Source of the DNA: Kibdelosporangium sp. MJ126-NF4
GTDB taxonomy: Bacteria > Actinomycetota > Actinomycetes > Mycobacteriales > Pseudonocardiaceae
Reading direction: 5' to 3'
NCBI RefSeq assembly: GCF_000826545.1
Contig: NZ_CDME01000021.1
Span: forward strand, 1 to 64,000
DNA length: 64,000 bases
The position numbers were made by a program, and so were the translations under genes. Numbering within the stretch: position 1 is the stretch's first letter; every line of letters starts with the position of its first letter. The notes beneath the pieces were generated by a model that did not search any database, was not told the origin of the DNA, and was given only the letters and a program-made list of their open reading frames with translations. Shown piece after piece: positions 15,556-23,724 of this stretch.

Positions 15556-17229
15556 TTGCCCACCGACGAAGACCGCCTTGTGGCGGGTCGATACCGACTG
15601 GGTCAGCGCATCGGCAGCGGCGCTATGGGCGTCGTCTGGCAGGCGCATGACGAGCGGTTGCACCGCACCGTCGCGGTCAAGCAGCTGCTCACGCAGCCGG
15701 GCCTGACCACCGCGCAGGCCGAGGAAGGCCGATTGCGCGCGATGCGGGAAGGCCGCATCGCGGCCCGTCTGCAGCACCCGAACGCGATCACCGTCTACGA
15801 CGTGGTCGAGGACGACGGCCAGCCATGGCTGGTGATGGAGTACCTGCCGTCCCGCAGCCTCGCGGCCGAGCTCGACGAGCGCATCACGCTGCCACCGCAG
15901 GAAGCGGCCAGGATCGGCACGGAGGTGGCAGCCGGCCTGGTGGCCGCGCACGCGGCCGGGATCGTGCACCGCGACATCAAGCCCGCCAACGTGCTGCTCG
16001 GCAACGACGGCTCAGTGAAGATCACCGACTTCGGCATCTCCCGCGCGGTCGGCGACGTGACGGTGACCGCCACCGGCATGCTCGCCGGAACGCCCGCCTA
16101 CCTCGCCCCCGAGGTCGCCAAGGGCATGGAGCCGACGCCGGCATCGGACGTGTTCTCGCTGGGCTCAACGCTGTACATCGGCGTCGAAGGACACTCACCG
16201 TTCGGTCTCAGCGAGAACACCCTCGCCCTGCTCCACGCCGTCGCCGCAGGCAAGATCACCCCGCCTCGGCAGGCAGGCCCGCTGACCGCGTTGTTGATGC
16301 GTCTGCTGCGTACCGAACCGGAGGAGCGGCCGACCATGGCCGCCGCCAAGGAAGCTCTCGCCGCAATCGCCACCGGACGCCCCATGCCACCCGGCCTGGT
16401 CAGCGGCGGCTCATACGACGGCCCAACCGTGGCACAGCGGATCCAGCCGCCCGCCCCCATGCCACCGCAGCCCGTGCAGCAGCAGCTCAACCACCCGGCG
16501 ACACGGATCGACGCCAACCCGTTGGCCGAGCCACGCCGCACACCACCAGGCGGCTTCCCCATGGGCGGCCCACCGCCGCCCAACACGCCACCACGCGGCG
16601 CACAGCCACCGCCCATGGCCTCCCAGCCAAGACCCGCGGCCGAGCCAAGACAGGGCAGAGACGTCCGCAAGATCGTGCTGACCGTCCTGGCAATCATCGG
16701 CGCGGCGGTAGTCGGCGTCCTCGTCGCAAGCCTCTTCACGCCAAACAATCCAACCAACGCGCAGGGACAACAAACCACCCTGCCCGCACCACCTCCGACA
16801 ACCGTCACCCAGACAGCGTCGGAAGCCCCGAAGAAAACAACCACGACAACACCCCCGTCCACCACCTCAGCGGCAACGTCATCGACCCCGACCGACGACG
16901 AGGACACCAGCGAGAAGCTGGAAGACGCGGGAAACTTCGTCAACCGCTACTACGACCTGCTGCCGGAAAAACCCGAAGAAGCCTGGGCCCTGCTCACCCC
17001 CAAGGCACAGGGACAGTCCAACGGCAAGGACAACTACCTCAACTTCTACGCCAAGATGTCCGACGTCCGAATCAACGACGTCAGCGCCGACGACAAGGGC
17101 ACCGTCCGTGGCACCGTCCGCTTCACCCTCAAGGACGGCAAGGAAACCCGAGAGCCGTACAAGTTCACGGTGATAGTGCAGAACGGCAAGCTGATGATCG
17201 ACGACTTCACCAAGGGCGGCGCGACCTGA
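15556..17229 (+). CDS. Transmembrane Ser/Thr protein kinase with extracellular NTF2-like domain
   Basis: 557 residues, TTG start with GGGAG about 8 bases upstream, N terminus parallel to the preceding kinase (DRLVAGRYRLGQRIGSGAMG). Kinase motifs: K42 in VAVKQ, HRDIKPAN (138-145), DFG (159-161), and GTPAYLAPE. A Pro/Gln-rich linker (280-368), a membrane helix at 372-393, a Thr/Pro linker, then an outside domain of about 100 residues (NFVNRYYDLLPEKPEEAWALL...DVRINDVSADDKGTVRGTVRF...YKFTVIVQNGKLMIDDF). That domain is like the C-terminal ends of the two single-pass proteins upstream. It probably senses a ligand outside the cell. The two kinases look like a tandem duplication that diverged outside the membrane. 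Confidence 0.95.
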   Translation: MPTDEDRLVAGRYRLGQRIGSGAMGVVWQAHDERLHRTVAVKQLLTQPGLTTAQAEEGRLRAMREGRIAARLQHPNAITVYDVVEDDGQPWLVMEYLPSRSLAAELDERITLPPQEAARIGTEVAAGLVAAHAAGIVHRDIKPANVLLGNDGSVKITDFGISRAVGDVTVTATGMLAGTPAYLAPEVAKGMEPTPASDVFSLGSTLYIGVEGHSPFGLSENTLALLHAVAAGKITPPRQAGPLTALLMRLLRTEPEERPTMAAAKEALAAIATGRPMPPGLVSGGSYDGPTVAQRIQPPAPMPPQPVQQQLNHPATRIDANPLAEPRRTPPGGFPMGGPPPPNTPPRGAQPPPMASQPRPAAEPRQGRDVRKIVLTVLAIIGAAVVGVLVASLFTPNNPTNAQGQQTTLPAPPPTTVTQTASEAPKKTTTTTPPSTTSAATSSTPTDDEDTSEKLEDAGNFVNRYYDLLPEKPEEAWALLTPKAQGQSNGKDNYLNFYAKMSDVRINDVSADDKGTVRGTVRFTLKDGKETREPYKFTVIVQNGKLMIDDFTKGGAT

Positions 17230-17341
17230 CCGGCGCAGGCCATTGCCTGCCCAAAAAGTCAGTCCCACCCACATGCAGAGGACCTGCGGGCCTGCGCGCA
17301 AAGCGCAGGTGCTTGCGGCTTGCGGCGTGCGCGAAGCGCAG

Positions 17342-17603
17342 GGGTGTGGTTCGTGGGGTGTCCCTCCCGTATGGCCTGGGCGTAGCCATACCATGGCGTG
17401 TCGGGAGGTCGGCCTACGCAAACCGACCCACAGCGCAGGCGATACCGACCTCCCGGCACGTCGTGGTTTCCTCCGGCAGGACATACGGGAGGGGCGCCCC
17501 GCGCCCCCCACTCGACCCAGGAAATCACGTGAGCTGAGCCAACCGGCGCGAGAAACGAAGAGGTCTGTGGTGTCCCCTCTCGGAGGCCTGCCTGCCGGCG
17601 AGG
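17342..17603 (+). repeat. Arm 1 of a ~260-bp imperfect inverted repeat
   Basis: Pairs with 17830-18090 on the opposite strand. Matching blocks run in order: GTGTGGTTCGTGGGGTGT, the hairpin unit 17363-17492, CCAGGAAATCACGTGAGCTG, and CCTCTCGGAGGCCTGCC. Identity is roughly 75-85 percent by eye, with the hairpin unit better conserved (about 90 percent) than the flanks. Confidence 0.85.
17363..17492 (+). repeat. Nested palindromic unit, copy 1 (130 bp)
   Basis: Bounded by perfect 11-bp inverted ends, CCTCCCGTATG (17363-17373) and CATACGGGAGG (17482-17492). Inside is a second pair, GTGTCGGGAGGTCGG (17398-17412) against CCGACCTCCCGGCAC (17445-17459), and inside that GGTCGG...CCGACC. Transcribed from either strand it would fold into one long hairpin. 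Without a transposase it could be a miniature mobile element or a structured RNA. Confidence 0.85.
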
Positions 17604-17829
17604 CATCTTTGTCTTTCTCTTCCCCCACCCCATAAGACAGTCCCCCGCCCAACCCGGGGGGCGTCCCTGCTCCAGTCTACCGGCAATAACCCCTGGTCAA
17701 CGGGCTACCGACGAGTTGTGGACAACGAGATTCGCCGATGATCCCTTCGCCTCAGGGACGAGACTGTGATGCCCGCCGTGTCGGGCTCGTTCCCGACGCT
17801 CGAGTTTGCTCGTGGCTCGAAGAGCGTGT

Positions 17830-18090
17830 CCTCGCCGGACGGCAGGCCTCCGAGAGGGAAACCAACACATGGTCTGCCCACCCGGTTGGCTCAGCCCACG
17901 TGACTTCCCGGGTCCAGTGGTAGAGAGGCGTGGTCGGTCCCCTCCCGTATGACCTGCCAGAGGAAACCACGACGTGCCGGGAGATCGGTACCGCCTGCGC
18001 TGTGGGTCGGTTTCGTAGGCCGACCTCCCGACACGCCATGGTATGGCTTCGCCCAGGCCATACGGGAGGAAACCAACCACGAACCCCACC
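17830..18090 (-). repeat. Arm 2 of the ~260-bp imperfect inverted repeat
   Basis: Reverse-complement partner of 17342-17603. Its right end, ACCAACCACGAACCCCACCC, matches the left flank of arm 1, and its left end, CCTCGCCGGACGGCAGGCCT, matches the right flank of arm 1. It ends about 25 bp before the LysR stop codon. Confidence 0.85.
17941..18069 (-). repeat. Nested palindromic unit, copy 2 (129 bp)
   Basis: Same 11-bp inverted ends as copy 1: CCTCCCGTATG (17941-17951) and CATACGGGAGG (18059-18069). Differences from copy 1 are scattered substitutions and a 1-bp length change (TTTCGTAGG against TTTGCGTAGG), and both hairpin stems are kept. This suggests selection on structure or a recent origin of the copies. 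Confidence 0.85.
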
Positions 18091-18114
18091 CATGGGTGGT
18101 TTTGTGGCTGCGGG

Positions 18115-19020
18115 TCACTGGGTGACGCGGTTCGCCACTTCCCGCAGCGCTGTGAGGAACGCTTGCACGGCAAGGTTTTCCGCGCTTGTTTCGCGGATCG
18201 CGGCGTAGATCTCCCGTGTCGGCTCTGGTCTGCGGACGCGTTTGGCCACCACACCGAAATGCGGAGTGTCCAAGCCCAACCGCGGAATCAACGCCACACC
18301 AAGCCCAGCAGCCACGAAACCCTGAGAAGTCGAGTAGTCCTCCGACTCCACCGCCACATTCGGAGTGAAACCCGCGGCCGCGCAAGCGTTCATCATCAGA
18401 TCAGCGCACGGCCCCGGAATCTGCTCGGTACTGATCCACGGCTCTTCCGCCAGGTCAGCCAGATCCACGTAACGCTTGGCCGCCAACCTGTGCCCGCGCG
18501 GCAACACAGCCCGCAATGGATCGTGCATCAGGTGAATCAGCTGTACGCCACGCCGCGGCGGATTCATCCGGGGGAAGACCACGATCGCGACATCAGCTCG
18601 GCCCTCCTCCACCTCCGGCAGCGGATCCTCCGGATCGATCAGCTTCAGGTCGATCTGCACACCAGGATGGTCCTTGCGCAGCTGCGCCATCGCAGGCGGT
18701 ACCAGGGCCACACCAGCTGTCGAGAAGTACCGGATCGACAGCTGTCCCGTCTTTCCCTCCTTCAGGTCCCGCAGCGCGCATTCGGCGTCCGAGAGGTTCT
18801 TGCTGATGATCGCCGCGTGCTCGGTCAGCAGACGGCCCGCCGCCGTTGCCCGGACGCCTCGCCCGACGCGTTCGAGCAGCGCCACGCCTGCTTCCTTCTC
18901 CAGCACCGCCAGTTGCTGGCTGATCGCCGACGGGGTGTAGCCGAGGTTGCCCGCCGCCGAGGTGACCGATCCGCTGGTCACGACGGCTCTCAGCAGCTGC
19001 ATGCGGCGTACGTCAAGCAT
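18115..19020 (-). CDS. LysR family transcriptional regulator
   Basis: 301 residues. The N-terminal winged helix-turn-helix reads MQLLRAVVTSGSVTSAAGNLGYTPSAISQQLAVLEKEAGVALLER, the standard LysR signature. A substrate-binding domain of the periplasmic-protein type follows from about residue 90 (QLSIRYFSTAGVALVPPAMAQL...). It is divergent from the EamA exporter gene, with 106 bp between the starts, so it most likely controls that gene and itself. The ligand is not apparent. Confidence 0.93.
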   Translation of the reverse strand: MLDVRRMQLLRAVVTSGSVTSAAGNLGYTPSAISQQLAVLEKEAGVALLERVGRGVRATAAGRLLTEHAAIISKNLSDAECALRDLKEGKTGQLSIRYFSTAGVALVPPAMAQLRKDHPGVQIDLKLIDPEDPLPEVEEGRADVAIVVFPRMNPPRRGVQLIHLMHDPLRAVLPRGHRLAAKRYVDLADLAEEPWISTEQIPGPCADLMMNACAAAGFTPNVAVESEDYSTSQGFVAAGLGVALIPRLGLDTPHFGVVAKRVRRPEPTREIYAAIRETSAENLAVQAFLTALREVANRVTQ

Positions 19021-19090
19021 GGCTCGATCGTACAGCTTTGCTTAACGGTTGATCCATATATATTCAATTGTTCTGGCTAGTTAGCAGGAG

Positions 19091-19116
19091 CATCGTTGAG
19101 GCGTACGTCAACGATG
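19091..19116. promoter_or_regulatory. Inverted repeat in the LysR/EamA divergent promoter region
   Basis: CATCGTTGA, 8-bp spacer, TCAACGATG: a perfect 9-bp dyad starting 36 bp upstream of the EamA GTG. An AT-rich patch (CCATATATATTCAATTG, 19052-19068) in the same gap may be the core promoter. The dyad is a candidate operator for the LysR protein or, given its closeness to the ribosome-binding site, a hairpin in the leader RNA. Confidence 0.55.
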
Positions 19117-19126
19117 GGAGACCGCG

Positions 19127-20095
19127 GTGGGCAGCAGGGGCACTCTGATCAGGATGGGCGTTCTGGCTCTGCTGTGGGGATCCAGCTTCCTGTGGATCAA
19201 GTTCGCGCTCCAGTCGCTGTCTCCCGGCCAGATCGCGATCGGGCGCAGCGTGCTCGGCGCGGCCGTACTGGTCGTGCTGTGCTACTCCGGCAGGCAACGG
19301 CTGCCCAAGGACCGCAAAATCTGGGCCCACCTGGCGTTTGCCGCGTTCTTCGGCAACGCGCTGCCGTTCTTCCTCTTCGGTTTCGGCGAGCAGACGGTCG
19401 ACTCCGGCGTCGCCGGTGTGCTCAACGCCACAACGCCGTTGTGGGCGTTGTTGATCGGGGTCCTGCTCCGGCACGAACGCAAGCTGATCTCGTTGCGGAT
19501 GCTCGGCATGCTCGTCGGATTCGCGGGGACGCTGCTGATCTTCGCGCCGTGGCAGGCGAGTGGGCTGACCAGCTGGGGAGCGCTCGCCATCCTCGGCGCG
19601 GCGGCCAGCTACGCCGTCAGTTACACGTACATCGGGCTCAAGCTGTCCGGGAAGGGCACGGCCCCGATCGCGCTGTCCGCCGCGCAGCTGGTCACCGCCG
19701 CCGGGTTGAGCACCCTGTTGCTGCCGATCGACGGGTTCGAGCCGATCACGTGGCACCCGATGGGTGTGATCGCGCTGTTCGTCCTCGGGGTTTTCGGTAC
19801 CGGGTTCGCGTTCGCGTTGAACTACCGGTTGATCGCCGACGAGGGCGCGGTGGCCGCGACCTCCGTCGGCTACCTGCTTCCTGTGGTTTCCGTGCTGCTC
19901 GGCGCCGCTGTGCTGGGTGAGCCGGTGACCGTCCGGGTGGTGGTCGGCATGGTCGTGGTCCTCCTGGGGGTGGGCATGACCCGTTGGCAGCCCAAAGCCG
20001 CCGCCAAGCCGGAACTCGTCGTTCCGGCTGTGGCGGCGGCCCCGGCCACGTCCCCCGCGTCAGCGGTTGCGGCGGCGGACCGAGCTGCCGAGTAG
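19127..20095 (+). CDS. EamA/DMT superfamily transporter
   Basis: 322 residues with ten predicted membrane helices in two EamA repeats (GVLALLWGSSFLWIKFALQSLSPGQIAIGRS at the start of the first, LGAAASYAVSYTYIGLKLSGKG at the second). The conserved WGSSFLWIK and the late LPVVSVLLGAAVLGEPV are typical of drug/metabolite exporters. GTG start with GGGAG upstream. The Ala/Pro-rich C-terminal tail overlaps the small membrane gene on the other strand by 36 bp. Substrate unknown. Confidence 0.93.
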   Translation: MGSRGTLIRMGVLALLWGSSFLWIKFALQSLSPGQIAIGRSVLGAAVLVVLCYSGRQRLPKDRKIWAHLAFAAFFGNALPFFLFGFGEQTVDSGVAGVLNATTPLWALLIGVLLRHERKLISLRMLGMLVGFAGTLLIFAPWQASGLTSWGALAILGAAASYAVSYTYIGLKLSGKGTAPIALSAAQLVTAAGLSTLLLPIDGFEPITWHPMGVIALFVLGVFGTGFAFALNYRLIADEGAVAATSVGYLLPVVSVLLGAAVLGEPVTVRVVVGMVVVLLGVGMTRWQPKAAAKPELVVPAVAAAPATSPASAVAAADRAAE

Positions 20096-20272
20096 CAGCA
20101 GGCCGACCAGGACCGCGCCGCTGGCCAGCAGCCAGCGCGAGTCGAACGAGGGCAGCCAGGTCCGACCGTCGGTGAGCACGTAGGCCGACATCAGCAGCGC
20201 CGCGATCCCGGCCAGCAGGGTCAGCAGGTCCAGCCGCTTGCGGTCGGTTGTCTTGTCCGTGTCGTCAGCCAC
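20060..20272 (-). CDS. Small two-helix membrane protein in the PspC operon
   Basis: 70 residues, MADDTDKTTDRKRLDLLTLLAGIAALLM at the start, with two hydrophobic segments (about 15-34 and 45-62) and a basic tail (SSVRRRNR). The GTG start overlaps the TGA of the upstream PspC gene, and GGAGGTGCGTC precedes it, so translation is coupled. Probably an accessory membrane component of the envelope-stress module; I recognise no family. Confidence 0.8.
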   Translation of the reverse strand: MADDTDKTTDRKRLDLLTLLAGIAALLMSAYVLTDGRTWLPSFDSRWLLASGAVLVGLLLLGSSVRRRNR

Positions 20273-21551
20273 GACGCACCTCCACGTTCCCGGAGTTCAC
20301 CCGGGCCTCGATGTAGATCTTGAGTCCACCCGGCCCGTCGGTGCCGTTGTCGGTGCCTGCGACGTGCGCGTCAGCCGCGTTCTGTTCGTTGCCGACGCAG
20401 TCGACGGAACCGAGCCCGGCGTCACACAGGTACTCCACGTCCGCGGTCGGCGGCACGACCACCTCGACGTTGCCGAGGCCCACGTCGATCTTCGTCTGGA
20501 CCGACCCCGTCGCGGGCAGGGCGGTCAGGTCGAGGTCGACTGTTCCGCCGTCCACGCCGTAGTACTTCGAGACCGCGTCGGTCGAGGTCGGCTTCGCGGT
20601 GATGGTGCCCCAGTCCTGCCGACTCCCTGAGGACACATCGAACATGCCGCCGCTCTGGGCCGTGGTGAACACGAATCCGGCCAGCGCCAGCGGAACCGCG
20701 AGGCCGATCAGGCCACGGCCGCCGCCCATCAGCGAGCCGCCGACCATGCCGAGGCCGACGACGGCCAGCATGATCCCGATGATGTGCCCTGGCGTGAACC
20801 AGGAGACATACGGCGTGATGAGCGCGCACGCACCGCCGATGGCCAACGCGGCACCGAACGTGATCCCGCCGACGGCGGAACGCCTGCGGCGTGGTGCGGG
20901 CGGCTGCGGCGCGGGTTGAGCGGGCGCCGGGTCCGGCAGGTCCCACGCGAACGGCGCGGCACCGAGCGGGTCCCACGCGGGCGGGCCGGTCCGCTGCTCC
21001 GGCTCCTGCTGCGGCGGTACGGGCACCGCTGCGGTCTGGGCGTTCATGTCCACTCCCAGCGGCATCGTCGGCTGCGCGACGGGCGGTGGCGGCGGTGACG
21101 GCGGCGCGAGCGACGACCTGCTGCGGTGCAGCAGGAACATCGCCGTCAACAGCAGGGCCAGTCCGACGATCCCCTCGCCGCCACTGCCGTTGAAAGTCCA
21201 GAGTGAGACGCCGAACAGCACCGCGCACAGCATCAGCGTGAAGAACCAGCCTGTGCTGCTGCGGCCACGGCCGATCAGCGCGGGCAGTGCCGCTTCCTCG
21301 TCGTTCTCGTCGGGGAAGAACAGCCAGCCGAAGATGTACACCATCAGCCCGGCCCCGCCGATGACGGCGGCGACGACCAGCAGGACCCGCACCAGGACAG
21401 GGTCGATCTGGTAGCGGTTGGCGATGGCCGCCGCGACACCCGCGATCTTCCGGCCGCGCCGCGGCCGCCTCGGCCGGGTGCCCCAGAAGTCCTTCAGCGT
21501 GTCCTCCGCCCCGGCCAACGGATGGTTCTGCTGTCGCTGCGTTCCGCTCAC
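20265..21551 (-). CDS. PspC domain membrane protein with LiaF-like C terminus
   Basis: 428 residues. The N-terminal PspC domain (RRGRKIAGVAAAIANRYQIDPVLVRVLLVVAAVIGGAGLMVYIFGWLFFPD) is followed by further helices, a Pro-rich cytoplasmic stretch, four more helices at about 225-310, and a soluble C-terminal beta-helix-like domain (VDLDLTALPATGSVQTKIDVGLGNVEVVVPPTADVEY) as in LiaF/DUF4097 proteins. LiaF-type proteins restrain or sense for histidine kinases of the LiaS/NarL class. It is transcribed away from just such a kinase. Confidence 0.9.
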   Translation of the reverse strand: MSGTQRQQNHPLAGAEDTLKDFWGTRPRRPRRGRKIAGVAAAIANRYQIDPVLVRVLLVVAAVIGGAGLMVYIFGWLFFPDENDEEAALPALIGRGRSSTGWFFTLMLCAVLFGVSLWTFNGSGGEGIVGLALLLTAMFLLHRSRSSLAPPSPPPPPVAQPTMPLGVDMNAQTAAVPVPPQQEPEQRTGPPAWDPLGAAPFAWDLPDPAPAQPAPQPPAPRRRRSAVGGITFGAALAIGGACALITPYVSWFTPGHIIGIMLAVVGLGMVGGSLMGGGRGLIGLAVPLALAGFVFTTAQSGGMFDVSSGSRQDWGTITAKPTSTDAVSKYYGVDGGTVDLDLTALPATGSVQTKIDVGLGNVEVVVPPTADVEYLCDAGLGSVDCVGNEQNAADAHVAGTDNGTDGPGGLKIYIEARVNSGNVEVRRG

Positions 21552-21662
21552 GGTGACAAGGATGAGCCGACCGGACCGCCCCGCACATCAGGGACCGCCC
21601 CTGAGCTTGTCCCCGGGACGTTCCCTGATGACCGGCTTGCGCGCGCGTGTGACCATTCTCGT

Positions 21663-22934
21663 GTGGGTTTGCAGCTCAGACGGGACACCAACGCCCTGAA
21701 CGCCCCGAACGCGCCGGACTTCAACCGGATGTACCGGCGGCGGTCCGGGCGCACCATCGCGGGCATCGCGGGCGGCCTCGCCGATCACCTCGGCGTCGAC
21801 GTGCTCTGGATCCGGCTCGCGTTCGCCGCGCTCGCGGCCGCCGGTGGCGTCGGCGTGATCGTGTACGGCCTGCTGTGGGCGTTCGTGCCGCAGCAGGACG
21901 CCGATGCGGAGGCCGCGCCGATCTCGTCGAAGGAACGCCAGCAGGCGATCGGCCTGATCGCGCTCGGCGTGGGCGTCGCGCTGGCCGGGGGCACGCTGAC
22001 CGGCACGTTCAACGGCTGGGGCGGCGCCGCGCTGGCGTTGTCCGTGATCGGTGCCGCGATCGTCTGGCGTGAGGCCGACGAACGCCGCAAGGGTGAACGT
22101 GGCGCGTTCGTGCGCACGTTGTCCGGTATCGCGCTGGTCGTGTCGGGTGTCGCCGCGTTCCTGCTGCAGGCCGTCGGCAACTACGACCAGCCTCAGTTCG
22201 TCATCGCGTCGGTGGTGGCGGTGCTGCTGGGTGTCGCGGCCGTGACCGTGCCGTGGTGGCTGCGGCTGGTGCGGGACCTCGGCGATGAGCGCCGCAAGCG
22301 GATCCGCACCGAAGAACGTGCCGAGATCGCCGCCCACCTGCACGACTCCGTGCTGCAAACGCTTGCGTTGATCCAGAAGCAGGCCGAGACGCCCCGCGAG
22401 GTGCTCCGGCTCGCCCGTGGCCAGGAGCGGCAACTGCGGACCTGGCTGTACGGGCCGTCCGGGTACAGCCGCGGCGACGCGCCGATCACCGGCACCCACG
22501 TCAGCGAGCCGACCACCATGTCGGAGGCCGTCGAGGTGGCGTGCGGCGAGGTCGAGGACACGTTCGCGATCAAGGTGCAGCAGGTCGTCGTCGGCGACTG
22601 CGAGCTGGACGAGAAGCTGACCGCGTTGGTGCAGGCGACCAGGGAGGCGACCGTCAACGCCGCCAAGCACGCGGGCGTGGCCGAAGTCAGCGTGTACGCC
22701 GAGGTCGAGCCGGATCGGGTGAACATCTTCGTGCGTGACCGGGGCAAGGGCTTCGACGAGGGAGCTGTTCCGACCGACCGGCATGGCCTCGCCGACTCCA
22801 TCAAGGGCAGGATGGACCGCAACGGGGGTTCGGTACGGATCCGAACCGCCATCGGCGAAGGCACCGAAGTGCACCTCGAGATGCCGAGGAGCACCGCGTC
22901 GTCGAGGACTGCAGGGAGAGAGGCCAAGGCGTGA
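21663..22934 (+). CDS. PspC-fused sensor histidine kinase
   Basis: About 423 residues from the GTG at 21663 (an ATG at 21729 is possible). PspC domain at about 22-70 (RSGRTIAGIAGGLADHLGVDVLWIRLAFAAL), several more membrane helices to about residue 200, then a HisKA_3-type dimerisation helix AEIAAHLHDSVLQTLALIQKQ with phospho-acceptor H227 and a HATPase domain (REATVNAAKHAG N-box, VRDRGKGFD G1 box, HGLADSIKGRM). GTGA overlap with the response regulator gene. It faces the PspC/LiaF-like gene, with 111 bp between the starts. Likely senses membrane or cell-wall stress. Confidence 0.93.
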   Translation: MGLQLRRDTNALNAPNAPDFNRMYRRRSGRTIAGIAGGLADHLGVDVLWIRLAFAALAAAGGVGVIVYGLLWAFVPQQDADAEAAPISSKERQQAIGLIALGVGVALAGGTLTGTFNGWGGAALALSVIGAAIVWREADERRKGERGAFVRTLSGIALVVSGVAAFLLQAVGNYDQPQFVIASVVAVLLGVAAVTVPWWLRLVRDLGDERRKRIRTEERAEIAAHLHDSVLQTLALIQKQAETPREVLRLARGQERQLRTWLYGPSGYSRGDAPITGTHVSEPTTMSEAVEVACGEVEDTFAIKVQQVVVGDCELDEKLTALVQATREATVNAAKHAGVAEVSVYAEVEPDRVNIFVRDRGKGFDEGAVPTDRHGLADSIKGRMDRNGGSVRIRTAIGEGTEVHLEMPRSTASSRTAGREAKA

Positions 22935-23614
22935 GCGAGACGGCACAGCAGGCGGACACCACTCGCAAGGTCCGGGTCTTCCTGGTGGACGACCACGCGT
23001 TGTTCCGCGCGGGCGTGCGCACCGAACTGGACTCGATTTCCGACGAGGTCGAGGTGGTCGGCGAGGCGGGCACGGTCGGTGAGGCGGTCGCCGGGATCGC
23101 GGCGAAACTGCCCGATGTGGTCCTGCTGGACGTGCACATGCCCGACGGTGGCGGTGCCGAGGTGCTGCGCAAGATGCGCCCGACGCACCCGGCCGTGGTG
23201 TTCCTCGCCCTGTCGGTGTCCGACCAGGCCGAGGACGTGATCACGGTGATCAGGGCGGGCGCACGCGGCTACGTCACCAAGACGATCTCCAGCCAGGAGC
23301 TGGTCAGGGCGATCTGCCGGGTGGCCGAGGGCGACGCGGTGTTCTCGCCGCGGCTGGCCGGGTTCGTGCTCGACGCGTTCGCCGACCGGCCGGGATCCGC
23401 GCCGATCAGCGACCCCGAGCTGGATCTGCTCACGCCGCGTGAGCGTGACGTGCTGCGGTTGCTGGCGCGCGGGTACGCGTACAAGGAGATCGCGTCCGAG
23501 CTGTTCATTTCGGTCAAGACAGTCGAGACGCATGTTTCCAGCGTGTTGCGCAAAACCCAGCTGTCCAACCGCTACGAGCTCTCCCGCTGGGCTTCCGACC
23601 GCAGGCTCGTTTGA
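22931..23614 (+). CDS. NarL/LuxR-family response regulator
   Basis: 227 residues. The receiver domain has the acidic pocket (LVDDHALFRAG) and phospho-acceptor D67 in VVLLDVHMPDGG; the C-terminal LuxR helix-turn-helix reads LTPRERDVLRLLARGYAYKEIASELFISVKTVETHVSSVLRK. It overlaps the kinase gene by 4 bp, a cognate pair. Expected targets are the divergent PspC operon and its own operon. Confidence 0.95.
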   Translation: MSETAQQADTTRKVRVFLVDDHALFRAGVRTELDSISDEVEVVGEAGTVGEAVAGIAAKLPDVVLLDVHMPDGGGAEVLRKMRPTHPAVVFLALSVSDQAEDVITVIRAGARGYVTKTISSQELVRAICRVAEGDAVFSPRLAGFVLDAFADRPGSAPISDPELDLLTPRERDVLRLLARGYAYKEIASELFISVKTVETHVSSVLRKTQLSNRYELSRWASDRRLV

Positions 23615-23724
23615 CACCAATGGGACGAATTCCCTACTTCTGATGGTTACGGTGTAGTAACAAGCTTTTCTACCGTTCTCCGTGACCCGGATCACTCCGG
23701 GCCCACCAAAAAGGAGAACTCCAA

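Larger units (their letters stand above)
17230..18114. other. 885-bp non-coding region built around a large inverted repeat
   Basis: No credible gene lies between the kinase stop and the LysR stop. Open frames on both strands are by-products of the repeated sequence; they lack ribosome-binding sites and repeat the same peptide string in both arms. The region consists of two ~260-bp arms in inverted orientation (listed separately) around a ~225-bp centre. The kinase gene and the LysR gene converge on it, so it may also end both transcripts. Confidence 0.75.

Noticed and set aside
17243..18254. Open frames on both strands through the inverted repeat (130, 185, 164 codons)
   Set aside because: They encode the same peptide string in the two arms, lack ribosome-binding sites and follow the palindromic DNA, so they are by-products of the repeat.
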